From Streptomyces fuscichromogenes (lineage in GTDB: Bacteria > Actinomycetota > Actinomycetes > Streptomycetales > Streptomycetaceae), in the NCBI RefSeq assembly GCF_014645815.1, contig NZ_BMML01000015.1, positions 62,001 to 126,000 on the forward strand: a stretch of DNA of 64,000 nucleotides. Direction: 5' to 3'. The notes beneath the pieces are model-generated. The model saw nothing but the letters and a program-made list of their open reading frames with translations. It did not search any database and was not told the origin of the DNA. Below are positions 16,583 to 25,517 of the stretch, piece after piece; the stretch's first letter is position 1, and the number at the start of each line of letters is the position of its first letter. A program made the position numbers and the translations under genes.

Positions 16583-16610
16583 CCAACTCGGTCGAGTTGG
16601 TTGCCAACTC
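16583..16610. promoter_or_regulatory. Overlapping DevA/DevE-type palindromes upstream of devA
   Basis: Two overlapping dyads share one half-site: CCAACTC-GGTC-GAGTTGG (16583-16600) and GAGTTGG-TTG-CCAACTC (16594-16610). Further half-sites AAGTTG and AGTTGG follow at 16617-16632. They sit between devA and the divergent small gene. DevA is reported to repress its own promoter, so these are the expected operators. Confidence 0.65.
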
Positions 16611-16696
16611 TGATTAAGTTGTCCCCAGTTGGCTACTGGTTATAAACAACCTTCAAACAACTCCCGTCAGATGGATCAAAGTTGTAGCGTTTGGTC

Positions 16697-17560
16697 GTGA
16701 CTCAGGAGAACGTGGCAGTGAACGCCGGCAGCACACCTCAGGAGATCGCCGACACCCTGCGCAAGCGCATCCGCTCGGGCGACCTCAGGGCGGGCGACCG
16801 CCTGCCCACCCAGGCCGAGCTGGCCGAGGAGTTCGGCGTGGAGCGGGGGACCGTGCGTCAGGTCGTGCGGGCACTGCAGGACGACGGTTTCCTCGTCGAC
16901 GTCGGCAAGGGCAGCCCGCCGCGCATCGCCGAGCCGCCGCGTCCGGCGCTCGACGAACCCCAGCCGACGATGGTCGGCCTCGGCCCCCGCATCACGGAGG
17001 CGTTCGCCGCCCCGCACGTCCGCATCGACGCCGCCTGCCTCACCGCCCAGAGCCTGCTGCCGGCGCTCGCCGAGCCCCTGCGCATGATCCACGAGGGCCG
17101 GATCCGCCCCGAGCGCATCGACGTCCGCGTGCTGCTGCCCAGCCGGGACATCCCCCTCGCCTTCCCGACGGCGGTCGACGGCGACGACGACACGGTCCAC
17201 ACCCGCTGGCTCGGCATGCGCAACGCCCAGGGCCAGGTCCTCCAGTACAACCTCCAGGGGCTGCGCTCCACCCACAAGATCGACGTGAACGTCACCTTCC
17301 GGGCCCTGCCGTTCACCCCGCCGATCAAGCTGTACCTGCTCAACGGCGCGGAGGCGCTGTTCGCGTACTACACGGTCACCCGCCGCGAGGAGCAGACGGA
17401 GGACGGACCGCTCGACATGTACGACGCCGTCGGCTCGGAATCCCTGCTCTTCTCCTTCGAGGGGCGCGCCGGACACCGGGACGCCGCGTTCGTGGAGCAG
17501 TCGCAGAAGTGGTTCAACGCCCTCTGGGAAACCATCACGACGGACCTGACACTCTTCTAG
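16697..17560 (+). CDS. devA: DevA, GntR-like developmental regulator
   Basis: Regulator of 287 residues needed for normal aerial development in S. coelicolor. The N-terminal winged helix (GDRLPTQAELAEEFGVERGT) and C-terminal domain align throughout with DevE in this window. GTG at 16697 is chosen; a GTG at 16712 is possible. The stop overlaps the devB start by one base (TAGTG), matching the reported devAB operon. Confidence 0.92.
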   Translation: MTQENVAVNAGSTPQEIADTLRKRIRSGDLRAGDRLPTQAELAEEFGVERGTVRQVVRALQDDGFLVDVGKGSPPRIAEPPRPALDEPQPTMVGLGPRITEAFAAPHVRIDAACLTAQSLLPALAEPLRMIHEGRIRPERIDVRVLLPSRDIPLAFPTAVDGDDDTVHTRWLGMRNAQGQVLQYNLQGLRSTHKIDVNVTFRALPFTPPIKLYLLNGAEALFAYYTVTRREEQTEDGPLDMYDAVGSESLLFSFEGRAGHRDAAFVEQSQKWFNALWETITTDLTLF

Positions 17561-18303
17561 TGACTTCTGATGCGAAGCAGACTGGACCGGTGACGGCCAA
17601 GGGCAAGGACGCGACCGAAGAGATCACGGAAATGGCCAGAGGTGCCCGGGTCGTCCTCTGGGACTTCGACGGGCCGATCTGCGGTCTGTTCGCGGGCCAT
17701 TCGGCACAGGTCGTCGCCGACGGTCTGGTGAAGTGGCTGGAGGGCCGGGGCCTGCACGGTCTGGTCACGGAGAACGAACGCGACTCCCTGGACCCGCAGG
17801 TCCTGCTGCGCGCCGTGGGCCGCCGGCACCCCGGCAGTGACCTGGTCGCGGAGTTGGAGGAACGTCTCACCAAGGAGGAGCTGCGGGCCACGTCGACGGC
17901 GATGCCGACGGCGTTCGCGGACATCCTCGTCCAGACCTGGCGGGCGCGCGGCGCGCGCATGGCGGTGACCACCGACAACTCCCCGCGGGTGGTCCGCGCC
18001 TACCTGGACGACCGTGGCCTCACCTCGTGCTTCGCCCCGCACATCTACGGCCGCACCCGGGACCTGCACCACCTCAAGCCCGACCCGCACTGCCTCAGAC
18101 GCGCCCTCAGCGCGATGGGGACCGCACCCGGCGAGGCCCTGATGATCGGCGATTCCCCCACCGACCTCCAGGCGGCCGAACGGGCGGGCGTGCCGTTCCT
18201 GGGCTACGCGCGTAACGACGAGAAGACCAAGCTGCTGACCGAGGCCGGCGCGGGCCATGTCGTCGGCTCGCTGCAGCCGTTGCTGATGATGCTGCGGAAC
18301 TGA
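17560..18303 (+). CDS. devB: DevB, HAD-family phosphatase-like hydrolase
   Basis: HAD hydrolase of 247 residues cotranscribed with devA. Motif I is VVLWDFDGPI (catalytic Asp pair), motif II is AVTTDNS (Thr), motif III Lys lies in HLKPDPH, and motif IV is MIGDSPTDLQAAERAGV. The cap between motifs I and II is small and helical, like phosphoglycolate phosphatases. Substrate unknown; in S. coelicolor devB mutants are developmentally affected. A later GTG at 17590 is an alternative start. Confidence 0.9.
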   Translation: MTSDAKQTGPVTAKGKDATEEITEMARGARVVLWDFDGPICGLFAGHSAQVVADGLVKWLEGRGLHGLVTENERDSLDPQVLLRAVGRRHPGSDLVAELEERLTKEELRATSTAMPTAFADILVQTWRARGARMAVTTDNSPRVVRAYLDDRGLTSCFAPHIYGRTRDLHHLKPDPHCLRRALSAMGTAPGEALMIGDSPTDLQAAERAGVPFLGYARNDEKTKLLTEAGAGHVVGSLQPLLMMLRN

Positions 18304-18492
18304 GGAGCGGTCCGGCCGGCGGCGGGGAGGGGCGGGGAGCGGCGGGGCGGGGCGGGACGGGACGGAGGCCGTGGACCCGCCCGGAATCCGCTCGCCTTCC
18401 AGCCGTAGCTTCCGTGTGATCCAGCGGGGTTTCCGTTGCGCTAGAGTGCCGATCCATCTGAGCAAACCGCTCGGTCGCGTGCGTATGAGGGG
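18304..18492. other. G-rich intergenic stretch
   Basis: Right after devB, 18312-18366 is a run of GGGG/CGGGG blocks on the + strand, capable in principle of G-quadruplex formation. The later part holds the promoter of the phosphotransferase gene. Confidence 0.4.
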
Positions 18493-20892
18493 ATGGCCAA
18501 AAAGGCCGGCCTCGGACGGCCGTGCCGACGGGCGACCGTACAGCTGAGCGACCTTTCACCCGCCAGGGTCACTCCACCGCCCCTCGACTCGTGTCGTGCG
18601 TCACCTGGACATACCGTTTCCCTGCCCGACCCACGCGATACCGCGCGCGTACCACCCCCGGAGCGACCAGTGGGTGCACCGCCTGTCCCCCCTGTCGCCA
18701 CCGGGAGAGACACCGACAGGCCTCTGCTCGACGACGAGTACGAGGCGTTCCTGGGCCATGCGGCGGCACAGGGGCTGGCGAGCAGCGGCTTCCACAACCA
18801 GAACTACGTCCTCCCCCTGACGGAGCCCATGGCGCGGCGGCTGGGCCGGGAGTCCGGCGCCGCCGTGACCGTCCGCGTGCGGAGGACCGACGCCCTCTCC
18901 GTGGTGATCCGGACCTGGGACAACGAGGCGCCGATCCTGCGGGCGATCCAGGGTGTGCTGCCCAACGTGCCCGAGTGCCTCTTCGAGGGGAATCGCTTCA
19001 CCATCCACAGCTTCGTGGCCGGGGTCCCGCTCTCCAGCGTCTGTGAGAACGACAAGCCGGTCGCCGCCGCCCTGCTGAACGACCTGGCGGGGCTGTTCGC
19101 CCGGATGACCCAGGTGCGCGGTACCGCGTTGCCGGCGCTGCCGTCGATGTGGCCGCGCAACCACACGGACAGCCAGGGGTTCCTGCGGGCGCTGGCCCGG
19201 ATGGCGGACCTCCAGATCCGCCAGGCCAACGGGCCCGCGTACGGCTGGCTGTTCGCCGCCCTCGGCGTTCCCGAGGACGCCCTGCTCCGCTTCGCCGACC
19301 GGGTCCCCGCGCTGACCCGGCGCCCGTACGGCCTCCTCCACGCCGACCTGCACCGCGACAACCTGATCGTGTCGCCGGACGGCAGCACGCCCCTCAGCTG
19401 CGTCGACTGGGAGCTGGCCACCTTCGGCGACCCCCTGCACGACCTGGCGACCCATCTGGTCCGGATGCGGTATCCGGCCCACCAGTGGGACGACGTCGTG
19501 GAGACATGGGTGACCGGCGTACGGGCGGTGCGGCCCACCGCCACCCACGGGGTGCACAAGGACCTGCGCCACTACGTGGACTTCGAACGGGCCCAGTCCG
19601 TCTACCCGGACGTGATGCGGGCCGCGAAGTCCCTGGCGGAGTCCTTCGACGAGAAGAACCTGCGCGAGGCGACGGCGGCGGTCCGCCGCGCGCTGGAGGC
19701 GGGCGCCGAGCCGCTGCGGCTGCGTACGGTGCCGGGCGACCGGGAGATCGAGCGCGTCCTGTTCCGCTGGGCCGCCGCCGCCCCGGCCTACGGGGCCGGG
19801 CACGGCCGGATCGCCGCCGACTTCATGGAATGGCGGCAGGACCGGCGGGTCCCCGAGCACCCCGACTTCCCGCACTCCGCGGTGCGTGCGGCCCTGTTCC
19901 TGGAGGGCACCGCACCGGCCCGCCAGGTGTTCAAGGGCACCGCGCACCTCAACTCGGTGATCCGGGTGCCCGGCATCGGCTTTCCCGTGGTGATCCGCCG
20001 CAAGGTGCCGCACGTCTGCCGCCGTGAGCCCACCTGCCTCAGCGAGCACGCGGTGCTGCGCGCGATCGAGAGCTCCGGAGCCGCCGTGGCCGCCCCCCGC
20101 GTCCTGGCGCTGGGCGAGAGCCACTCCCGCTACCACGTCGCCTACTCCCGGGACCGCTTCGCCATCCACACCTACGAGGTTCCGGGCGGCGACACCGACC
20201 GCACCCCCGACCACCCGGTGCACGGTCTGCGCCCGCAGGAGGCGGACGGTCTCGTCGACCAGCTGGCCGCGCTCACCGGGGTCGACCACACCCAGCTGGA
20301 CCCCGCCTCCGGCGAGCCCGACTTCTACCGCTGGCTGACCGAGCAGCTCGTCGCCCTGGTCGCCGGCCTCCCCAAGGACTCCCAGCAACTGGCCCGCTTC
20401 GTGGGCCTGCCCGACGCCCCCCGGCTGCGGGAGATCCTCGCCCGGCACAGCGTCGGCCGGCGGGCCCCGGCCCTGCTGCACGGCGACCTCAACCCCTGGA
20501 ACCTGGTCCGCCGCGACGACCGGCTCGCGCTGACCATCATCGACTGGGAGATGGCCCTGGTCGGCGATCCGCTGTACGACCTGGTGCGGCACATGCACCT
20601 GACCCCCACCCGGCCGGAGATCCGGGACCGGATGTTCCGCCGCTGGGAGCGTGTGCTGGACGCGCGGTACACCGGCGACTGGCAGCGGGACTGGCGGGTG
20701 TACCGCTGGATCGAGATCGTCCGCTCGGCCTATGTCGACCTGGACCGGCTGGTCACCGGAGCGAGCCTGGACGCCCCCAACGTCCGCCGGGCCCTGGACT
20801 CGTACGCCATGACGCTGGCGGCGGCCAAGGGCTCCCTGGGCCTGCCCGCCCGGACCGCCGCGGACCCACGCCTCGCCCGCGCTCTGGCCTAG
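18493..20892 (+). CDS. Fused double-domain aminoglycoside-type phosphotransferase
   Basis: Protein of up to 799 residues with two complete kinase-like (APH/ChoK) domains in one chain. Catalytic loop 1 is LLHADLHRDNL (from residue 281) with metal-binding DWELATFGDPLHDLA (about 305). Catalytic loop 2 is LLHGDLNPWNL (from 661) with DWEMALVGDPLYDLV (about 684). Single APH kinases are about 300 residues. The first about 60 residues are low-complexity and proline-rich, so GTG 18670 (VGAPPVPPVA) may be the real start. Substrate unknown: drug, choline, sugar or an HPK-like metabolite. It lies alone after devB. Confidence 0.85.
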   Translation: MAKKAGLGRPCRRATVQLSDLSPARVTPPPLDSCRASPGHTVSLPDPRDTARVPPPERPVGAPPVPPVATGRDTDRPLLDDEYEAFLGHAAAQGLASSGFHNQNYVLPLTEPMARRLGRESGAAVTVRVRRTDALSVVIRTWDNEAPILRAIQGVLPNVPECLFEGNRFTIHSFVAGVPLSSVCENDKPVAAALLNDLAGLFARMTQVRGTALPALPSMWPRNHTDSQGFLRALARMADLQIRQANGPAYGWLFAALGVPEDALLRFADRVPALTRRPYGLLHADLHRDNLIVSPDGSTPLSCVDWELATFGDPLHDLATHLVRMRYPAHQWDDVVETWVTGVRAVRPTATHGVHKDLRHYVDFERAQSVYPDVMRAAKSLAESFDEKNLREATAAVRRALEAGAEPLRLRTVPGDREIERVLFRWAAAAPAYGAGHGRIAADFMEWRQDRRVPEHPDFPHSAVRAALFLEGTAPARQVFKGTAHLNSVIRVPGIGFPVVIRRKVPHVCRREPTCLSEHAVLRAIESSGAAVAAPRVLALGESHSRYHVAYSRDRFAIHTYEVPGGDTDRTPDHPVHGLRPQEADGLVDQLAALTGVDHTQLDPASGEPDFYRWLTEQLVALVAGLPKDSQQLARFVGLPDAPRLREILARHSVGRRAPALLHGDLNPWNLVRRDDRLALTIIDWEMALVGDPLYDLVRHMHLTPTRPEIRDRMFRRWERVLDARYTGDWQRDWRVYRWIEIVRSAYVDLDRLVTGASLDAPNVRRALDSYAMTLAAAKGSLGLPARTAADPRLARALA

Positions 20893-20940
20893 CGGTGTCC
20901 TGGCGGTGTCCTGGCGGTGTCCTGGCGGTGTCCTGGCGGA
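20892..20940. repeat. Four tandem 12-nt repeats
   Basis: GCGGTGTCCTGG repeats four times perfectly, beginning at the stop codon of the phosphotransferase gene. It is probably a slippage-prone spacer with no evident function. Confidence 0.8.
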
Positions 20941-21057
20941 GGGTGCCTCGCCGTCCACCCCGGCGGGTGCTGATCCGTATGCGTGCGACGCGTGCTCTCC
21001 CGGCTCGCGGAGCGGCTCGCGGCCGGCGGCCCGACGCCCGCTGCGTAGGCTCGCCCC

Positions 21058-21663
21058 ATGGGTGAGATGGGCCTGCGCGAGCGCAAGAGGCGGCGGATGT
21101 ACGAGGACGTGTCGGACATCGCCGTGCGGCTGTTCCTGGCGAAGGGGTTCGAGGCGGTTTCGGTCGCCGAGGTGGCCGCCGCGGCCGGTATCTCCAAGCC
21201 GACGCTGTTCCGGTACTTCCCGGCCAAGGAGGACCTGGTCCTGCACCGGATCGCCGACCACGAGACGGAGGCCGCGCGGCTGGTCGCCGGGGCCGGGTCG
21301 CCGGTCGGTGTGCTGCGGGCCCACTTCCTCGACGGACTCGGGCGCAACGACCCGATCACCGGGCTCAACGACCACCCCCAGGTGCTCGCCTTCCACACCC
21401 TGCTCAACAGCACCCCCACCCTGGTCGCCCGGCAGCACGCCTACCTGGAGCGGTCGGAGGCCGCGCTCGCCGAGGCCCTCGGCGGCACCCTGGACGCCCG
21501 GCTGGCGGCCGGCCAGCTCATCGCCGTCCAGCGGATCCTGGCGCAGGACAACTGGCGGCGGATCGCGGCGGGGGAGCGGGTCGAGGACGTGCGGGAGGAC
21601 GCGGTGCGGGCGGCGGAGCGGGCCTTTGGCCGGCTGGAGCGGTCGCTGGCGGACCGCGGCTGA
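21058..21663 (+). CDS. TetR-family transcriptional regulator
   Basis: Protein of 201 residues. The N-terminal helix-turn-helix is classical (FEAVSVAEVAAAAGISKPTL, then FRYFPAKEDLVLHRI). The C-terminal ligand domain is unassigned. It precedes the HelD-like ATPase gene by 51 nt in the same direction and could regulate it or be cotranscribed. Confidence 0.9.
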   Translation: MGEMGLRERKRRRMYEDVSDIAVRLFLAKGFEAVSVAEVAAAAGISKPTLFRYFPAKEDLVLHRIADHETEAARLVAGAGSPVGVLRAHFLDGLGRNDPITGLNDHPQVLAFHTLLNSTPTLVARQHAYLERSEAALAEALGGTLDARLAAGQLIAVQRILAQDNWRRIAAGERVEDVREDAVRAAERAFGRLERSLADRG

Positions 21664-21714
21664 GTCGCGGTAATAAATTTAACCCGGTCACGCTTTCTCG
21701 TCTACGCTGTCCCC

Positions 21715-23718
21715 ATGCAGCAGGAACTCGACCGCGAACGCGCCTACCACGACACCTGCCGTGCCGCCCTCGCCCGCATGGTCGAAGGCGCCGTCGAGCA
21801 CGTCGTCACCGGCGAGGACGTCTCCGCGTCCGGTGCCGACGCCGAAGTGCTCGGGTACCGGCTGCGCAGCCGGGCCAAGGAGATGCGCGAGCTGCCGAAG
21901 GGCCCGCTGTTCTTCGGCAAGCTGGACTTCGACGCGGGAGAGCACGCCGGGCAGAGCTACCGCATCGGCCGGCTGCGGATCAGCGAGGAGCCGACCGCCC
22001 CGCCCCTCGTCGTCGACTGGCGCGCCCCCGTCTCCCGCGCCTTCTACCAGGCCGGCCCCGACGACCCGCAGGGCGTGGCGGTCCGGCGGCGGTTCGGCTG
22101 GGCGCCCGGCAGCCACGGCGACTCCGCCGACCTCACGGGGATGGAGGACGAGCGGCTCGGCAAGGGGGAGTCGGGGACCGGGACACTGCTCACCCATGAG
22201 ATCGAACGCCCCCGGGTCGGCCCCATGCGGGACATCGCCGCCACCATCCAGCCCGACCAGGACGACCTGGTCCGGGCCGGCCTCGCCGACTCCGTCTGCG
22301 TCCAGGGCGCCCCGGGCACCGGCAAGACCGCCGTCGGCCTGCACCGCGCCGCCTACCTCCTCTACACCCACCCGCAGCGCATCCGCCGCTCCGGCCTGCT
22401 GATCCTCGGCCCCAACCGCACCTTCCTCTCCTACATCTCCGAAGTCCTCCCGGCCCTGGGCGAGACCGGCGTACGGCAGGCCACCCTGGGCGAGGAGATC
22501 GCCCGCCACCGGGCCACCGGCACCGACTCCGACCGGGCCGCCGGGCTCAAGCACGACCCCCGGATGGCCGAGGTCCTGCGCCGGGCGCTGTACGCCCACG
22601 TCTCCACCGACGGCATCGACGCCCTCTCGCTCTCCGACGGCACCTACACCTGGCGGGTGCCCGCGGGTGCGCTGGCGCGGATCGTCGAGGAGGTACGGGA
22701 CGAGGAACCGCCGTACGGCGTCGGGCGCGAGCGGGTGCGGGGGCGGGCGATGCGAGCCGTACAGCTCCAGGCCGAACGGCGGGCCGGGCCGCAACCGGCC
22801 GCCTGGACACGGCGGCTGGAACGGTCACGGGCGATGAGCGGCTACCTCGACGCGGTCTGGCCGAAGGTGCGTCCCGAGCAGGTGGTCGCGGAACTCCTCA
22901 CGGACAGCGGGGTGTTGGCGAGGGCCGCCGAAGGGCTCCTCACCGACGACGAACAGCGTGACCTGCGCTGGCCCCGCCCGCCCCGCTCGTACAGGTCCGC
23001 ACGCTGGTCGACCGCCGACCTGGTCCTCCTCGACGAGGTCGCCGGGCTCGTCGAACACCCCGAGGGCTACGGCCATATCGTCGTGGACGAGGCCCAGGAC
23101 CTCTCTCCCATGGAGTGCCGGGCGATCGCCCGCCGCGCCGTCTTCGGCTCCCTCACCGTCCTCGGCGACCTGGCCCAGGCCACCACCCCCTGGTCGGCGC
23201 GGAGTTGGGGCACGGTACTGCGGCACCTCGGCAAGCCAGACGCCGTCGTCGTCCCCCTCACCGCCGGCTTCCGCGTCCCGGCGGCGGTCGTGGACCTCAC
23301 CAACCGGCTGCTGCGACGCCTGGGTACGGACGTGCCTCCTGCCAAGTCCTACCGCGGCGACGGCGAGGTGACGATCCGCCCGACGGACGACGTGCACGCG
23401 GCGACGGTCACCGCCGTGCGGGAGGCCCTGGCCCACGAGGGGTCGGTGGGGGTCGTGGCGGCGGACGCGCAGGTGCCCGCCGTACGCGCGGCGCTGACCG
23501 CCTCCGGCATCGAACCGGCGAACCCGGACGAACCGGGCGCCCGGGTGGCCGTGATCCCGGCGAGCATGGTCAAGGGCCTGGAGTACGACCATGTGGTGGC
23601 CGTCGAACCGGCGGCGGTGGCGGATGCCGAGGAACGGGGGCTGCACAGGCTGTACGTGGTCCTGACGAGAGCGGTGTCCAGGCTGGATGTCGTGCACTCC
23701 AGAGGGCTGCCTTTCTGA
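21715..23718 (+). CDS. HelD/HelR-like superfamily 1 ATPase
   Basis: UvrD/Rep-type ATPase of 667 residues. The N-terminus is a predicted coiled-coil arm (about 1-60), followed by a small domain with VDWRAPVSRAFYQA typical of HelD proteins. Walker A GAPGTGKTAVGLHRAA starts at residue 198. Walker B is VVDEAQDLSP (D458), and the C-terminal motif VI region is RLYVVLTRAVSRLDV. HelD proteins remove stalled RNA polymerase from DNA; the actinobacterial HelR type also displaces rifamycins. The promoter is very AT-rich (TAATAAATTTAA). The rifamycin-associated element was looked for and not seen. Confidence 0.87.
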   Translation: MQQELDRERAYHDTCRAALARMVEGAVEHVVTGEDVSASGADAEVLGYRLRSRAKEMRELPKGPLFFGKLDFDAGEHAGQSYRIGRLRISEEPTAPPLVVDWRAPVSRAFYQAGPDDPQGVAVRRRFGWAPGSHGDSADLTGMEDERLGKGESGTGTLLTHEIERPRVGPMRDIAATIQPDQDDLVRAGLADSVCVQGAPGTGKTAVGLHRAAYLLYTHPQRIRRSGLLILGPNRTFLSYISEVLPALGETGVRQATLGEEIARHRATGTDSDRAAGLKHDPRMAEVLRRALYAHVSTDGIDALSLSDGTYTWRVPAGALARIVEEVRDEEPPYGVGRERVRGRAMRAVQLQAERRAGPQPAAWTRRLERSRAMSGYLDAVWPKVRPEQVVAELLTDSGVLARAAEGLLTDDEQRDLRWPRPPRSYRSARWSTADLVLLDEVAGLVEHPEGYGHIVVDEAQDLSPMECRAIARRAVFGSLTVLGDLAQATTPWSARSWGTVLRHLGKPDAVVVPLTAGFRVPAAVVDLTNRLLRRLGTDVPPAKSYRGDGEVTIRPTDDVHAATVTAVREALAHEGSVGVVAADAQVPAVRAALTASGIEPANPDEPGARVAVIPASMVKGLEYDHVVAVEPAAVADAEERGLHRLYVVLTRAVSRLDVVHSRGLPF

Positions 23719-23754
23719 GCAGGTGTCCTTCTTCCTGGCGCGTCAGAGTCGAGC

Positions 23755-25002
23755 TCAGCCAGGCACCGGATCCTCGGAGGCGGGCAGCGGTTGTGTGGTC
23801 CTCGGGGCCAGCGCGCGGACGGAGGGGGTGGCGACCATGGCGAGGGTGGCGAGGAGGATGAGCGCGGCGGCCGCGTAGAGGGTGGCATGGAGGCCGAGGA
23901 GGAGTACGGCGGGTCCGGCGGCGAACTGGGCGAGCGGGAGCGCGAGGTAGGAGCCGAGGTCGTCGTAGGCGTAGACGCGGGCAAGGCGGTCCTCGGGAAT
24001 CTGTTCGTTGAGGGTCGAGTACCAGGCGACGCCGGCCTGTTCGACGCCCACGCCCGCGACGAAGTTGGCCACGACCAGCAGCCAGGTGTACGGGGCGAGC
24101 GCGAGCAGCAGCGGGATCGTCGCCGTCAGGCCCATCAGTGCGCAGCCGGCCAGGATCGCGCGCCGGGGCCGCCAGCGCAGCGACAGTACGCCGCCGGCGA
24201 CCGCGCCGAGCGAGCCCGCGGCAAGGGCCAGACCCCAGCCGCTACGACCGATCCCAGTGGTGTCGGCGACGGCCGGGCCCAGCACGGTGAACGAGGCAGT
24301 GAGACCGGCGTTGAGGAAGCAGAAGGCCACCACGATCACCCACACCCAGCTGCGCGAAGTGAACTCCCGCCAGCCGACGCGCAATTCATGCACCACACCG
24401 GGGCTGGGCGCGGGCGGCGCGACCTGAACGCGGACCAGCGCGAAGAACGCGGCGGCGAGCGCGAAGCTGAGCGCGTCGACGGCCAGGCCCCAGCCGGGGC
24501 CGACCGCGGCGACCAGTACCCCGCCCAGCGAGGCGCCCACGATCGCCGCGCTGCTGCCCGCGATCCGGGAGAGCGCGAGCGCGGCGCGGCGAGAGACGGC
24601 CGGAACGGTCTGGGGCAGCAGTGCCTGGGCGGCGGGCTGGTAGCAGGAACTGGACGCCCCGTTGACCGCGGCGAGCACCATGAGCAGGGGGATGGCGGCG
24701 CTGTGGGTCAGGACCAGGGCGGCGACCACCGCCTGGCTCACGGCGCTCACCACGCTGCTGCCGACCAGCAGCGGACCGCGCGGCAGCCGGTCCGCCAGCA
24801 CCCCGCCGTACAACAGAAAGAGGATGCCGGTGAGGGAGTGGGAGCCGACCACCAACCCGAGCGAGCCGACCGAGCCAGTGGCATCCAGCACGGCGAAGGC
24901 CAGGGCGATCGGCGCCACCGCGTTGCCGAGCAGGTTGGCCGTCGTACCGATGAGGAGATGACGGAACGGGCGGTGGCGCACAGGCGCCAGGGCGGCAGGC
25001 AT
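23755..25002 (-). CDS. Major facilitator superfamily transporter
   Basis: Protein of 415 residues with about 12 hydrophobic spans. The motif-A-like loop GGVLADRLPRGPLL sits between helices 2 and 3. It resembles enterobactin/macrolide-type exporters (MFS_3). It ends in a proline-rich cytoplasmic tail and is convergent with the HelD-like gene. Substrate unknown. Confidence 0.9.
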   Translation of the reverse strand: MPAALAPVRHRPFRHLLIGTTANLLGNAVAPIALAFAVLDATGSVGSLGLVVGSHSLTGILFLLYGGVLADRLPRGPLLVGSSVVSAVSQAVVAALVLTHSAAIPLLMVLAAVNGASSSCYQPAAQALLPQTVPAVSRRAALALSRIAGSSAAIVGASLGGVLVAAVGPGWGLAVDALSFALAAAFFALVRVQVAPPAPSPGVVHELRVGWREFTSRSWVWVIVVAFCFLNAGLTASFTVLGPAVADTTGIGRSGWGLALAAGSLGAVAGGVLSLRWRPRRAILAGCALMGLTATIPLLLALAPYTWLLVVANFVAGVGVEQAGVAWYSTLNEQIPEDRLARVYAYDDLGSYLALPLAQFAAGPAVLLLGLHATLYAAAALILLATLAMVATPSVRALAPRTTQPLPASEDPVPG

Positions 25003-25043
25003 GCGCCTGATCGTCGGGACCGGGCGGCGCGCCCGTCAACGGG

Positions 25044-25385
25044 TTATAGGCCTGGCACGGCGCTCCCCACCGCGGGGTGGCCGGGCCGGTCGTGGTCGAT
25101 CCACGCACTGCGGGTGGTGAGCCGCGGGTGGATACGGTCCCAGGCCATCACCTTCGCGGTGCCGTAGCGGTCGGTGACCTGCACCGCCTCCGTGTCGGCC
25201 TCGCCCCGGGTCCCGGGCCCGGCACAGCGGAACTCCTCGCCGTGCTTCGGCGGTCGCCCGTCCTGGGGGACAGGACAGGCCGGTGCTCGGCCGGCAGCGT
25301 CAGACCGACCGGCGAGGTCACCGGGCCGCTCCCGCAGAGCATCGCGTCGCGCCGGGCGTCATGGTCGAGCACACTCACCTCTGCG
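25044..25385 (-). pseudogene. Transposase fragment (NF041680-like family)
   Basis: Two adjoining frames match pieces of a Streptomyces transposase family as I remember it. One reads DAMLCGSGPVTSPVGLTLPAEHRP, in 20-residue reach of the family N-terminus; after a frame change near 25260 the other reads RPPKHGEEFRCAGPGT and then DRYGTAKVMAWDRIHPRL, TTRSAWIDHD, ending in TAA at 25044. The middle of the N-terminal region and the entire catalytic C-terminus are absent. It is a dead remnant left between the MFS and transglutaminase genes. No inverted ends were seen. Confidence 0.6.
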
Positions 25386-25517
25386 GCCTTCGTATGAACG
25401 TGATTCCGTGGCGGAACGCATGCTCGTGCGGGGGCCGTCCCTCTGTCCGGCGAATGCCCAGGTGAGTCAACCTGTACGACTCGATGTTCGAGACCAAGGG
25501 GAGAGCGCACGTCAAGG

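Noticed and set aside
21664..21714. Rifamycin-associated element upstream of the HelD-like gene
   Set aside because: The 19-bp element known upstream of helR is not present; only an AT-rich promoter-like stretch is seen.
25077..25397. Rightward ORF of 106 codons between the MFS and transglutaminase-like genes
   Set aside because: The opposite strand carries transposase-like sequence in two frames; the rightward frame lacks family features.
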